A stretch of 64,000 bases of DNA, taken from Podocnemis expansa (lineage: Eukaryota > Chordata > Testudines > Podocnemididae). The position numbers and the translations under genes were made by a program. Position 1 is the first letter of the stretch. Every line of letters begins with the position of its first letter. Location of the stretch: NCBI GenBank assembly GCA_007922195.1, contig ML682024.1:1598051-1662050 (forward strand). Reading direction: 5' to 3'. The notes under the pieces are model-generated. The model was not told the DNA's origin. It did not search any database and saw only the letters and a program-made list of their open reading frames with translations. Shown piece after piece: positions 11,566-23,994 of this stretch.

Positions 11566-12570
11566 GGACAGAGACCATCCCTAATAGGTGTTTTAAGTTT
11601 TTTAAGAACAGGTTTGACAGGGATTCCACAACCTCCCCAGGTCACTTGATCCAGTGTTGACTTATCCTTTTATTTAGCAGGTCTTTCTTGATATCCAGGC
11701 TAAATCTTCTTTGCTGCACACCTAGCCAGTTACTACATCTACCACCATATGTGGGTACGAAGAACAATCAATTGTTGTCCTCTCCATAACAGCGCTTAGC
11801 ATATTTGAAGACTCATGTCTTCCCTCAACCTTTTCATCTGTAGTCTAAACAAGTCCCATTCTCTCAGCTTTTCACATAGCTCATGTTTTGCAAGTTTCTT
11901 AACATATTTTTTCTCTCATTTGGACTCACTTCCACTTGTTCACATTCTTCTAAAAAGTGTGGCCCCTACCAGCGGAGGCTGAACCTGTGCTGCTTAGAGC
12001 AGGACAGCTATCTCCTGTGTCTTACGTGTGATGCTTTGTTACACTTTTGACTCCTGTTCCATTCGTGATCCACTGTAACCCCCAAATGCTTTTCTGCAGT
12101 GCTAATGCCTAACCTATTTCCCATTTTGTATTCATGCACTTGATTTTTTCCCCCTTACTAAGTGTAGCACTTTTGTACTTGTTATTGAATTTCATCCTTA
12201 TTGTACAAGGGGAAAGAAAACGCTTTAATCAGACATACTCAAAATAAGGTAAAAGGCATAAAAAAGTGGACTAAGTACATCCATTAAAATGACAATTTCC
12301 CTGTATAGAAGCAATAGGTTTAATATGTAGGCCTTGCATAACTTGGTTAAATGCATAAATAAGTTGTTACAGCACCATAAGCATGCAGGGGGTGCTTCGT
12401 AGCCAAAGCCAATGGTTAACACTCAGCGGCAGTGACAAACGTGAGAGTCAGAAGACAACCTACAAACACACACCCAAGACTTAACTTCCAACCTGAAATG
12501 CTCATAAATCCTGTTCATAGTGCCCATGCCATGTTGTCTATTGTACAATCTGAAGTATTCCTGAAAATGG
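11566..12570. other. Non-coding stretch, nothing recognised
   Basis: AT-rich sequence. Parts of 11,640-12,230 read like an old LINE fragment by texture, but no diagnostic motif was found. Confidence 0.35.
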
Positions 12571-12578
12571 TGGACTGC

Positions 12579-12854
12579 TTACCAGTAACCGTCCTTTTTC
12601 GAGATGAACTGCTTGGATTCATTCAGGAATAGGTGTCTCCGTGCCGGAGTGCCGGATTGGTCGGAATTTTTTGCCATAGCCTGTCAGAAGAGGGCAGGCA
12701 GCCACCGCCGCCTGTGCCACCCTGCGGCTATATATGTGGCTGCCGCCCAACCCCTCCCCAGTTCCTTGGAGTTGCCAACTCCAGATGCGGGGATGGGGAG
12801 ATGGATCTGAATGAATCTGAGCAGCCCATCTCGAATGAGGACGGTTACTGGTAA
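12579..12854. repeat. Short inverted repeat pair enclosing the left terminus of DIRS element 1
   Basis: TTACCAGTAACCGTCC at 12,579 is matched by its complement GGACGGTTACTGGTAA ending at 12,854; the matching arms are about 26 bp. They enclose the inverted terminal repeat. The element at 27 kb has the same arrangement (27,191 and 27,496), so it belongs to this family of elements. A further copy of the ATTCAGGAATAGGTG motif follows near 12,892-12,906. Confidence 0.75.
12620..12761 (+). repeat. DIRS element 1 left inverted terminal repeat
   Basis: Starts CATTCAGGAATAGGTGTCT and ends CCCCTCCCCAG. It is the reverse complement of 20,741-20,880 with about 85-90% identity judged by eye, including the blocks CCGGATTGGTCGGAA, CCTGTCAGAAGAGGGCAGG and GGCTATATATGTGGC. 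Confidence 0.88.
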
Positions 12855-12906
12855 GTAACCCACCATTCTTCTTCGAGCTCTGCTCAGATACATTCAGGAA
12901 TAGGTG

Positions 12907-15689
12907 ACTGCTAGCCATGCTGATGGATGGCGGGTGGAGTTGGCTCTTTCGCCTTCAGCACGGCATAACTCTGACATGGGTATTGTCCACCCCGAGGGTC
13001 CTGGAGAGGTCTAGGAGATCGACCCAAGGACCATCACCCAGCAAGGGTAAACGGAGATTGCCGGACCTAAGCCAGAGGAGAAAGTAGGTCTGGTTGCCCA
13101 AGTGCCTAGCATGGCACGTATGCAGGAGGGCCTGAGGCCACCTTATGGATAGAAAAGATACCAGCGTATCTCGGTTAAAGACAAGGATCATGACTCTAAG
13201 TGCTCTGCCTAAAGGCATACTGGCAGAGGTGAGAGAAACCCAGATGATTAGTGTTCTGGCAGCAGCACGTGATAATGTACCTCCTACAAGGGAATTCAGG
13301 AGGCCGTAGGATCGTTGGGCTGGCACTGGTGGATGCCGGCACCTCCAGGACTGGGGAAGAGAATGTGTACCATGTTTCCCTCGGTCTGGCAGTATGAGAC
13401 ACTCGTATGCCATGAGCGTGATAGGTAAGGGAATCTGAGACATTTGGCGTCCTGTAGAGGGGTGGCCTACCAATGGTTAGGGCCTAGGAGAGTTACCTTG
13501 TCCTAGGTTGGAGGGAGTACTAGCAGCTGGAGGCGGCAGCCGATGACCTCAAGGAGCGCACTGCGAGTAGAATACCCAGATCGTCATGGAGAAGGCAGTG
13601 CCTGGCCACTAAATGGCCCTATACAAGGCAGACCGGGAGAGGACTCCGCATGAGCCTGATGAGTATAACCCAGGTCTATGCAAGCCTAGCAATGACACTG
13701 TGGCAGTCCCTGTTGAATAAGACTGCTGGTAATCGATAACCTTGCATCGACACGAGGGAGTAGTAATATGATTATTTCCCCTTGTCTTCCTCTTCTTTCC
13801 CCCTTCTCTCATGAGGAGCTGGTTGTGATAAAATGACACGCAGGGGTCACTCATATGAATGAGAAACCAGGCGATCAAGACCCGTGGTCTATGGGACATT
13901 GGTTTACATGACCTCGTACCACCGGGACAGGACCAGCCAGTGTGGTCCAAACTTTATGACTGGTGACGTATCGACGCGTGCGCCCAGGTAGCGGCACCCT
14001 GAAGGGAAGACCCCCTGGAGGAAAAAGGACCTACGTGAGAAAGGAAACAAATCTATCAAGGGAGTGGGGAAGGAACGCCACTTCGAGGGTACACATCCCA
14101 CTGTCTCCTTATGAGCCTTCAGTTTATCTGAAAGGCTTTCTACAAACATGTTATTGCCCTTAGGAGACTTGCCCTGGGAGTGGGTTCTATCAGAGACAGT
14201 TGACTCCTGAACTCCCAATCGGTGGTCGGGTTGATGGTTGGTGTAATAAGAGGTTTATTGGGCAGGAAAGGCCCTTAGTCTTTGCTTGGGCCTGAGCGTA
14301 ATACCAAATTGTGACTGCAATGGCTAGAAAGCCCTAAATGCATGAGGCAGGAGAGGCAGTTGGACCCGCAGAGTATCCACAAGAGGGGTGTTCCGGAGCT
14401 ATGCCGGGATGAACCCAGCGCTATGACCATCCAAGGGAAGGACTATGAGAAGAACCCTGCTGGGTATTCCTCAAGGGATGATGACTAGGATCAAGCTCCC
14501 ACCCCGGCGGTGGGAATGGTCTTTGGCCATACCGACTGAGCTCTGCTTGGAGCCTCCGCCAGACCTTGAACCCCTTGCTCTTAGGCTAAAGCTTCCTGGC
14601 TACTCGCTGCACTGTCTGAGCAGTGGGGAAGGAAGAGAAGCGAGTATCCTTACCTCTAACCTGAGAGGTAAAGGGGGGCACAAGACCATTACACTGAGGG
14701 AAAGGGGCCATGTGCAGATGTTCAGACTTTGAGAAGTACTCTGGTGGCAGTGATTGGCCGGCTCGAAGGGGAAGAGAGGCCTTTGGCCATTAAGGCAGCC
14801 TGTCTTTGAGGAAGTAAGGCAGGGCAAAAGTGGGCTGGGGTCTAGTTGGCGAGACCCTCACCCAGTCATTCATTAGGCTGTGGACCAGTTGGGAGTAGTG
14901 AGCGTTGGGCTTTACCTCAGGTATGGAGGCTGCAAGTGAGCCGTCTAAGGCCAGCCAGGCTCTGGTCTGCAAGTCCGGTACTTGACAGATGAGAGTGATA
15001 CACTGCACTAAGGGGTCAAGGATGTTGTATTGCACTGGGTTAGACACACATACCTTAAGATCTCAGTGAGGTCGATCAAATGTGGCTATGTTAGGCCCAG
15101 CTAAGTGTGTTTGATAATCATTGGTCAGGGTGGCAGAAGAAGGGGGGACAAAGATTAATGGGGGCTGTGCTGTCCATCCTATTGGAGAGTAGGGTGGAGG
15201 AGCTTTCCCCATGGGGAGGTGTGCGGGAGCCACACTCCCCGATGTGGTAATGGTTGCGGTAAATGGAAGACCTCGTCTTATTCAGGACAGGAATTGACCG
15301 AATGGTACACTCTGATTATTGGAGTGTGTACCATGAACCTCTGAGTGTCCCGCAGGATGAGGAGTTGCTGCCCAAGGGGCGTTGTGTGGGGGCATGATAA
15401 CGCACTGGGAGTAAGACCTACATCTAGAGGGTGTGCACAGAACTGCAGGTCTCCATTGTGACCACCAAGGTGGTCCAAGAAGGTTTGGGTAATGAGGGTC
15501 AAGCCCCCCTCGGGGGTGTAATAGGATCCACAACAAGACTATGGATAAGGGTGGAACCTTCATCCTACTTGGAAAAAGGGAGAGGCTACTTAACCTCTGA
15601 GCTGTCCAGCTACAGTCGGGGCGGGGGGGAAGGCTTACTCACAGGTTGCACTTGTGAGGAGGCAGTGAGGCAGGAGGCTGCTAACTGGC
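12907..15689 (-). other. Unidentified interior of DIRS-like element 1
   Basis: About 2.8 kb between the left terminus and the CR1 insertion. Its composition is unlike the AT-rich surroundings and it contains many medium-length open frames on both strands, such as 172 codons on the minus strand at 12,955-13,473. This is where the RNase H and recombinase would be expected in minus orientation, but I find none of the motifs that are plain in the 27-35 kb element. It may be diverged coding sequence, a different non-autonomous cargo, or unrelated DNA captured between the repeats. Confidence 0.4.
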
Positions 15690-18579
15690 TAGCTGTTGGG
15701 CAGCGGGGAAATGGGAGGTATATATAATAGAACTGAAAACCAAAATGACAAAGTAGGGCAATTGGCCGGGTATCTTAGGTGCCTATACACTAATGCGAGG
15801 GGCCTGGGAAATAAGCAGGAGGAATTGGTAGTACTAGCGCAGACAAGGAACTATGATATCATAGGAATAACAGAGATGTGGTGGGATAGTCTGCATGACT
15901 GGAGCTCTGCCATGGATGGGTATAAACTGTTCAGGAAGGACAGGCAGGGAAGAAGAGGTGAAGGAGTAGTAGTATATGTAAAACTGCTCTATGACTGTTC
16001 AGAGCTCCATTATGGAAATGGAAGCATGCCAGTAGAACGTCTGTGGGTTACACTGAGAGGCAAAAACAACAAGGGGGATGTTGTGGTGGGTGTCTGCTAG
16101 AGAACACCAGACCAGAAGCAGGAGGTGGATGAGGTGTTCTATGGACAACTAGTGGAAGCTTCTAGGTCACAGGCCCTGGGTGCTCATGGGGGACTTCAAT
16201 TACCCTGACATCTGCTGGGAGACCAATACAGCAGTGCATGGGCAATCCAGGAAGTTTTTAGAGAATGCTGGGGACAACTTTCTAGTACAAATGCTAGAGG
16301 AACCAACTAGGAGCCTTGCACCTCTCGACCTGCTGCTCACAAACAGGGAAGAATTGATCAGGGAGGTAGAGGTAAATGGCAAATGAGGCAGTAGTGACCA
16401 TGACATGGTTGAGTTCAGGATGTTGATTAAAGGAAGGAAGGAAAGAAGCAAAACAAAAACCCTGGACTTCAAAAAAGCAGATTTTGGCTCCCTCAGGGAA
16501 CTGATGGGCAGGATCCCTTGGGAAGCTAATCTAAAGGGGAAAGGAGTCCAAGAGAGTTGGTTATATTTTAAAGAAACCCTGCTAAGGGCACAGGAAGTTG
16601 CCATTCCAATTAGGAGGAAGAACAAACATGTGAGGCAGCCAGAATGGCTTAGCAGAGAACTCTGCTCTGAGTTTAAACATAAAAAGGAAGCTTACAGGAA
16701 GTGGAGGCTATTGCTAGGGACTGCAGGGATAAAATCAGAAAGGACAAATGGAGGTGCGGCTAGCGAAGGATGTAAAGGATAACAAGAAGGGGTTCTACAA
16801 GTATGTTAGTAAAAAGAAGAGGATCAGGGATGGTGTAGGCCCCTTGCTGAATAGGGCAGGCATCCTTGTGACAGAGGATGAGGAAAAAGCTGAAGTGCTC
16901 AATGCTTTTTTTCCTTCGGTTTTCACAGGCAGGGTCAGCTCCCAGCCCACAACCATGGGTATGGCAGATTGGAGAGAAGAAGAGAGGCCCTTGGTGACAG
17001 AAGGTCAGGTTAGGGACTGCTTAAAGAAGCTGGATGTGCACAAGTCCATGGGGCCGGACGAACTGCATCCGAGGGTACTAAGGGAATTGGCCGATGAAAT
17101 AGCAGCCCTGCTGGCCATTATCTTTCAAAACTCATGGGGAACGGGGGAGGAGCCAGAGCATTGGAAAAAAGCAAATGTAGTGCCTATTTTCAAGAAAGGG
17201 AAAAAGGAGGATCCAGGAAATTACAGACCAGTCAGCCTCACCTCAATCCCTAGAAAAATTATGGAGCAGATTCTCAAAGAATCCATCCTCAAACACTTAG
17301 AGGAAAATAAAGTGATCAGGAACAGTCAGGATGGATTTACCAAGGGTAAATCATGCCTGACCAATCTCATCCCCTTCTATGAGCAGATGACTGGTTTTCT
17401 GGATTCAGGAAGAACCGTTGATGTGATATACCTTGATTTTAGCAAGGCTTTTGATACAGTTTCTCACAGCATTCTCATTGGCAAATTAAGGAAGTATGGA
17501 TTGGATAGGTGGACTATAGGGTGGATAGAAAACTGGCTAGATCAACGGTTTCAGCGTGTAGGAACCAATGGTTCCATGTCTAGCTGGCAACCAGTCACGA
17601 GTGGTGTGCCCCAGGGGTTGGTCCTGGGGCCGGTTCTGTTCAACATTTTCATCAATGATCTGGATAATGGAATAGACTGCACTCTAAGTAAGTTTGCGGA
17701 TGACACCAAGTTGGAGGGAACAGTAGACACGTTGGAGGGCAAGGACAGGATTCAGGGAGACCTAGATAAATTGGAACAGTGGGCCAATAGAAATCTTATG
17801 AGGTTCAATAAGGACAAGTGTAAAATCCTGCACTTGGGATGGAAAAACCCCATGCACTGCTACAGGCTGGGGAACATTCAGTTAAGTAGCAGCAGTGTAG
17901 AAAAGGACCTGGGGATCACGGTGGATGGGAAGCTAGATATGAGTCAGCAGTGTGCTCTTGCTGCCAAAAAGGCCAATGGCATACTGGGCTGCATCAAAAG
18001 AAGTATTACCAGCAGGTCAGGGGATATGATCATTCCCCTCTATTCTGCACTGGTGAGGCCACATCTAGAATACTGTGTTCAGTTTTGGGCTCCCCACTAC
18101 AAAAAGGACAGGGACATGCTAGAGAGAGTCCAGCAGAGGGCAACCAAAATGATTAAAGGGCTGGAGCACAAGCCCTATGAGGAAAGACTGAAAGCATTAG
18201 GCTTAGTTAGTCTGCAGAAGAGAAGACTAAGGGGGGATTTGATAGCAACCTTCAACTACTTGAAGGGATGCTCCAAGGAAGATGGAGCTTGACTGTTCTC
18301 GGTAGTAACAGAGGACAGAACGAGGAGCAGTGGTCTCAAGTTGCGGTTAGGGAGGTCGAGGCTGGATATTAGAAAAATCTTTCTTACTAGGTGAGTGGTG
18401 AAGCACTGGAATGAGCTGCCGAGGGAGGTGGTGGAGTCTCCATCTTTGGAGGTGTTTAAGGCCCAGCTGGACAAAACCATAATTGGGATGGTTTAGTGGG
18501 AGTGGTCCTGCCTCTGGCAGGGGGTTGGACTAGATGACCTATGAGGTCCCTTCCAACCCTACGTTTCTATGATTCTATG
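15690..18579 (+). mobile_element. CR1 LINE (5'-truncated), inserted in DIRS element 1
   Basis: The element covers ORF2 and the 3' UTR and ends in the classic CR1 terminus: GGGGTTGGACTAGATGACCT, a TCCCTTCCAACCCTAC block and the octamer tail TTTCTATGATTCTATGA (to 18,579). It starts near the beginning of ORF2, so ORF1 is missing, as is usual for CR1 because reverse transcription starts at the 3' end and often stops early. It is oriented opposite to the host DIRS element. CR1s do not make reliable target duplications, so the left edge is approximate. Confidence 0.93.
15696..18480 (+). pseudogene. CR1 ORF2 (AP endonuclease-reverse transcriptase), lightly broken
   Basis: The endonuclease part shows [31 protein letters not shown] and SSDHDMVEF, the catalytic motifs of apurinic-type LINE endonucleases. 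A 514-codon open frame (16,748-18,292) then carries the reverse transcriptase with [37 protein letters not shown] and the catalytic FADD at about 17,693-17,704, all intact. Breaks: a frameshift between 16,100 and 16,180, a TGA at 16,384-16,386, a frameshift near 16,740-16,780, a TGA at 18,290-18,292 and another TGA near 18,390, beyond which the expected C-terminus (WNELPREVVESPSLEVF) still reads. It is a fairly young but inactive copy. Confidence 0.92.
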
Positions 18580-20650
18580 ACAGCTGCTTTTTGTTAGCGT
18601 CTCAGTTTCTCAAGACGCTGCACTCCCTGGCGAGGTTTGGGTGATTGCCAGTGGGGTTGAGAGTATCATCAAAACCACTAGGTGGCCTGATGGAATCCCT
18701 CCCACGAAATGGATGGGGGAAGGGAGACATGCCAGGAAATGTCCCCCAGAAGGGGTTCGAACTGAAGTTGTGATGGTGAGGACTCAGTCCTCACCAGTAG
18801 CTGTTGAATGGGGGGGAGGAGGAGGAGGGGTGTGTCAGGTTGTCCCAGGCCCTATGGGGCTGAAGGGCGTGGTAGGGGCCCTGTCAGAAGGAGGCCAAGG
18901 TACTTCAACTCCCCCGGGGGTCATGGACTGTACCCAGGACGGCGGACGTTTCTGGGGGAAAGAGGGCGTTGCCCCTGAAGGGGAGATCAAGGGCCACCTC
19001 TTGAGAGGCTGGGGATACTCTGGCCTCCTGTATCCAGGCCACGCAGCACAGAGTTACCGCTGAGGCCATGGCCTCCATATCCACCGCATCCCATGCTGAC
19101 AGGAGAAGGTCCTGGGAGGCTATTTTAGCCTCCTCCCAGAAGGCAACATACTCTTCCTTGGCCTCTAGTGTGAGCAGATGCCTGGTTATTCGCAATCCAC
19201 AACTGGAAGGCTGAGGAGGAGTATACCTTCCTACCTAGCAGTTCTAACTCCCCTTGCATCCCTCAATGTCGGGAGGGGATAGTGGGAAGTCTCTCCTGGC
19301 CCCAAGCTTCCACCACAACATGAGGTGGGATTGGGTGGTGGGCGAGTGAGTGGAACTCTGACCCCGGGACCCCGTATTTGAGCCCCGCCGTATCTGAGAC
19401 CGGGGAGATGAAACCCGGGTTTTGCCAGCAAGAGGAGGCCAAGTCCCAGGCGCTAGGGTTAATGGGAACGTGACTGGTTCCACCAATGAGAACACTGGAC
19501 TGAATAAAGCATTGGAGGGTACCTCTGAGGATTGGATCCTCCATCCCCATATGGGCTGAGATGCAGCACAGATCAAAATGCGCCGACAGATCGGCCGTGT
19601 AGGAAGATGGTACTGGGTTTAGGACTCTCCCCGGTGCCAGGGGTGGTACCAGCATGGTTGCAGGGGCCTCATGCAGTGACCATTTGTGAGGGCAGTACTA
19701 GAAGAGCGATGGTGCTAAGGCCACTTAGAGCCTTTTGAAGGCCCTTTCCCCAGGCTGGAACAGGGGGAAGCATCTCATGACCCCCGGGATGGTACCGGAG
19801 ATGGCAGGGTGATATGTTGCCATGGGGACGGCTCCACGGTACCAGGGCTCAGGGGGTAATGGGCTCCGGGGCTTCAGAGGCCCGGGCCGGTGGTGGGGAA
19901 GGGGAGCGGTGCTGCTTATGTTGGGTGCAGGCCCTTGACACGAAGGCCGGCTTCCCCCTTCTAACCAGCGCTGGGGAGGAAGATGTAGGCAGCAGGAGGA
20001 GTGCCCTTGCAGCTTCCACTGCCTCCGGGGTCATCGGGATCAGCATTGACCCTGACCAGCCCCGGGGGGGAGCCCCATGTTGAAGACGCAGGACTATGGT
20101 GGTGCTGTGGTACCAAGGTCGAGCCCAACTGGAGCCAGGAAGAGCCCCATGTCAAAGACTCGGGACTATGATGGCGCCGCGGTACCAGGGTTGAGCGCAA
20201 CTAGTCCCAGGCAGAGTCCTGTGTCGGCGACGCTGGGCTGCATTGGCACCACTTTACCAAAGTTGGTACCAAGCTTGTCCTGTGGCCCGTCAGCACGTGC
20301 CGCGCGAGTCCTGGTGCTGAACTGGCACGCAGTACTGCAGGAGGTCCTGAAGCCTTGGGAGAGGGCTGCTGAGCCGGCTTGGAGGCCAGGGCATGGCGCC
20401 TTAGCTCGCTGTCCTTTATTGTCCTCTGCTTGAAGCACAGACAGATGGATCACAGATGGACCATGTGGCTCTCACCCAGGCTCCGGAGGCACTTCTCATG
20501 GGGATTGTCTCGTGGGAAGGCCTTGCCGCATTTGGCACAGGATTTGAACCCCAGCATGGCATAAGATGGAGTAGTGCAATGTTCCGGCCCGGACAGGGAG
20601 ACCGTCTTCAGTGGAACTACATCCACAAATAGGTGCTCCCAGTCAGGTGA
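18580..20650 (-). pseudogene. DIRS element 1 gag remnant
   Basis: On the minus strand, CAKCGKAFPRDNPHEKC then LGESHMVHL (20,539-20,453) is the cysteine-histidine cluster found near the N-terminus of DIRS-type Gag in reptile elements. Further along, 19,195-18,905 reads EEAKIASQDLLLSAWDAVDM and later ARVSPASQEVALDLPFRG, which corresponds to the Gag block that reads LQAALDSTDTVARTMATAI in the 27-35 kb element. Frameshifts and stops break the frame throughout. GGTACC-rich composition at 19,600-20,350 marks the low-complexity linker. Confidence 0.6.
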
Positions 20651-20740
20651 GAAGCTCATAAAGGAAGAGAAGGACAGGCTGCTTGCGAAGCACAAGGAGC
20701 AGGCAGTTTCATCACCAACACGAAGGTGGAAGAAATGAAA

Positions 20741-20880
20741 CTGGGGAGGGATCGGGCGGTGGCCACATATATAGCCATGGGGTGGTACGGGGGGCAGTGG
20801 CCACCTGCCCTCTTCTGACAGGCTAGGGCAAAAAGTTCCGACCAATCCGGTGCTCTGGCACAGACACCTATTCCTGAATG
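20741..20880 (-). repeat. DIRS element 1 right inverted terminal repeat
   Basis: Reverse-complement partner of 12,620-12,761. Similarity continues weakly to about 20,910, where GAGCAGCACTTGAAGAACAAGG corresponds to the TTCTTCGAG-type sequence next to the left repeat. Confidence 0.88.
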
Positions 20881-23616
20881 TCTCCGAGCAGCACTTGAAG
20901 AACAAGGACCAAAGAAGTTAGCAGTTGTGAGAGCGCCTGAAAAACACACTGCTTCAAACTAGATTTGTGAACACCAGTGACTAAGCCTAATTTTAACCGG
21001 GTTACTGCACCCAGCTTCTGGCCCTTTCTGCATGACCTGAACTAAGGAACACTGGGCTCGTTAAAGCTAAACATGACATGGTGATGTCTCTTGCTTTCCT
21101 TCGTTAGCTGATGGCTGGACCATCCAGAAAGATGTCTTCACACAGTTGATGAGGTGCCATTGAAATGTATGGCCCACCTTCTGCCAGTCCACCCAGTCGG
21201 ATAGTGGAGCATCAGCGCTACTCCTCCAATCACAGGTTAAGAATGGAAAAGGGCCTATTTGCCTCTGACATACTGCTGTCCCCTATACTCACTGTCATTT
21301 ACATTGCATTCTCAGTCTCACTGTGAGCAGGACTGCTGGGTTCCAGGCATGCTCTGCCACTTACCTTCCCTAGACTATATTCTTCAGGAGTCTAGTTCTG
21401 AGTCAAGATACAGCAAGTAGGTTTAACTATAAGAAAGGATGGAGATAGGATGCAAGATTAAGAGTGGTCAGATCACATGCATACATAAATAGTATGCATA
21501 ATTGCATATAATCGTTTAACCAGAGTTACCAAACAGTATTAGCCAAATACCTGACCTGGGACTGGGTGCTGTGCCTTTGTTTAGTTAGCTGACTAGACAC
21601 ATTGGCAAAGACTAGATTCCAGTTATTAGAGATGGCCTCTAAGGATGACGTACTGTAGTTCCACTTGTTTATCCACAATAGGAACTTCATCTGAACAACA
21701 TGCTAAAGTATTAGGAGTTGGGGGGGGAATCAATTTTTTGCTTCTTAAGCACACCATTAGCACAATATAAACACTGAAGTTTTATGCTTTCATGTTATTG
21801 TTAAGTCCTAAATTGATACATAATTGATCCTTCCAAATCAATTAAAGTATTTATTGTAAAGTTAAGACATTTGCAATGCATGAAAAAGTAAATTGCCCAA
21901 AGACGCCTGTGCAAACGCTTCCTGCATGGATTACTGCACAGAATTTAGTGTCATTTCACTTTGAAGTTATTGCTGTTAACAAGGTCATTATATATCCTAA
22001 TACATGTTTTTCACATATCAGGAAATAGACTGTCCAGTGATTACACTACAGACACAAATTGCATTTCCCAACTAATTCATGTAAAAGGTAACCTTCACAC
22101 CGAAAAATCTACATTGAGTGTGAAAGGTACCCATAGAGAGCAAAGAAACAGGGTTGGGAGCAAAAGTCTCCATTTTGTTCCCCAGTATTGTGTATTGTAG
22201 TGATCCGGATTTTAACCCTCCAATTTATATGTGATATTCCAGTCTGCAAGGAATGCCTGATGTACCCCCAAACAACACTGTGTTAGTGGTACCTTTCATC
22301 CAGTATGCCTGCTACAGCCGGCAGCAAATTGTTAATAGATACATAGTACCTTAGAGTGCTTTCCAGTTCTGAATGCTATAAGAATACTAATCAATCAGCT
22401 CTGGCCCTCAGCACTGAGACAGTGTGGACCTATTTAGGCACAGGGCTGCTGAGACCCAGAGAAATCAAGTAAGTGACTGACAGAAGATTTTGCACATTGC
22501 GAGTCAGTAGCAGACTGCAGTAGAACAGTGGTTCTTGACTGCTATATTGTGATACAAAAGTGTCATGGCACAGCGGTGAGTGGTTTTGCTGCAAATCAGC
22601 CTGCTGCTGAAAGCCTTCCTTGCTGCCAAAAGACACCCTCAGAGGCAAGGAAAGTTTTTGGTGGCAGATTGCAACCCCGTTAAGAGTTGCTGCCAAAATG
22701 CCTAGAGTGACAGCTTTCTATGGCCATGGGGGGCACTCCTCCAGGAAGCCACCACTGAAATTGACTTCCCTGACTGGTTTTTGCAGCCCTGGGTGCTGCC
22801 TTTGTTGTCTCTGACTGCTGAAATTGCGCTGCAAGGAAGCTTCTTTTGGCAGCAAGGCTAGTCTAATATGGGCCACTGCTGAATTTGCAGCCACCAGGGA
22901 GAGGACGGGGGTCTCCTGGGTCACCCATCGCTTGGGATGCTCCTAGCCATCTCATGGTGTCCCATGGGTTCAGAACCCCAGCGTCAGAAGGCTTTTCACT
23001 TTGCCTTGGTATGTCTATGTAGTCAGCATATTGATCATCATACCATGATTTACGGTTGGTTTCTTGCCAGCTGAAATAAGTTGGGGACACCATTCTTGCA
23101 ATTGTGATGTATTCTCAGAAGTGTCATAGCTTGTTTCCTCCTGTTCTCACCTTTTTTTCAACCAGCTATCCTTTTGTCAGGGGAAAGGCACTGCAGGTGG
23201 TGGCTAGGTTCCCCGTCAATCCAGTCATAGATCAGGGTTGTGCCGTTTAACGTGAATAATACCTTTTACCTCTTGTGCACACAGCAGTGCTTCACACAAC
23301 AAATATTTTGACACTTTTTACTGTCCCTAATTAGAAACAGCAAATATGACATACCAGGACTACAGCTTCCAAACCCAGAGCTTTGTTTGTCAATAAAACT
23401 GTAACTTGTAGCAGGTGGGGCTACTGGAAATGAGAGGGACTGAGCTATCCAAGGTCCAGGGCACAAAAAGGTGAGCAGTAACCCCCTTCTATCACTAAGC
23501 ACACAAAAAGCTCAAACATTCCAGAAGTTGAGGAGCTAGGTTGAGCTCAGTCTGGATTTTTGTAAGTAAATGCAATGAAGTTTATTTGTTAGATATAGTC
23601 CTGGAAATGAGGTAAA

Positions 23617-23660
23617 CAGATTCCAAGGCCAGAAGGGACCATTACATCACCCTTTAAATA
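23617..23660 (-). mobile_element. CR1-type 3' end fragment
   Basis: AGATTCCAAGGCCAGAAGGG followed by ACCATTACATCA is the reverse complement of the 3' UTR terminus seen at 2,753-2,855 and 47,080-47,440. Only about 40 bp are recognisable. Confidence 0.5.
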
Positions 23661-23960
23661 GAAGCAACTAAGTAATCTGGCATTTAAGAATGAAGATCTT
23701 CATTTACAGGTAGATTGAAATCGATTGGCAGTAAAAGTCTTGTTGCTGTGATATTAATAGACTTGATTGATTGCTCTAAGAATGACTGACTATACCACAT
23801 CATGCCCGCAGCTGTAGTTCACCATGGAAGTGTGAGAGACTGGCTTGGGAAGCACCAAGTAAGAGGTTGTTAGACTCTGACTGGGTAGCTGCTAGCGTCA
23901 CCATCAGCTTCTAGTACAGATGCGGCCCTGGATGAGCCAGAAAGTGACACAGGAGTCCTT

Positions 23961-23962
<2 letters not shown>

Positions 23963-23990
<28 letters not shown>
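23963..23990. repeat. Poly-T tract
   Basis: About 28 uninterrupted T residues, preceded by CAGGAGTCCTTGG, which resembles the core of the SINE described elsewhere in the window. It may be the A-tail of a minus-strand insertion. Confidence 0.7.

Positions 23991-23994
<4 letters not shown>

Larger units (their letters stand above)
12571..20910 (-). mobile_element. DIRS-like retrotransposon 1 (interrupted by a CR1)
   Basis: An 8.3-kb span bounded by inverted terminal repeats (12,620-12,761 and 20,741-20,880) and carrying a gag remnant read on the minus strand at the right end. DIRS elements use a tyrosine recombinase instead of an integrase, have inverted termini and leave no target duplications. 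A 2.9-kb CR1 on the plus strand splits the element, leaving about 5.4 kb of its own sequence. I recognise gag, but not the reverse transcriptase, RNase H or recombinase that its relative at 27-35 kb still shows. It is either a diverged element or a gag-only non-autonomous derivative. Confidence 0.7.

Noticed and set aside
12955..13473. 172-codon minus-strand frame as a host gene
   Set aside because: It sits inside the terminal repeats of DIRS-like element 1 and has no recognised domain. It is treated as part of the unidentified interior.
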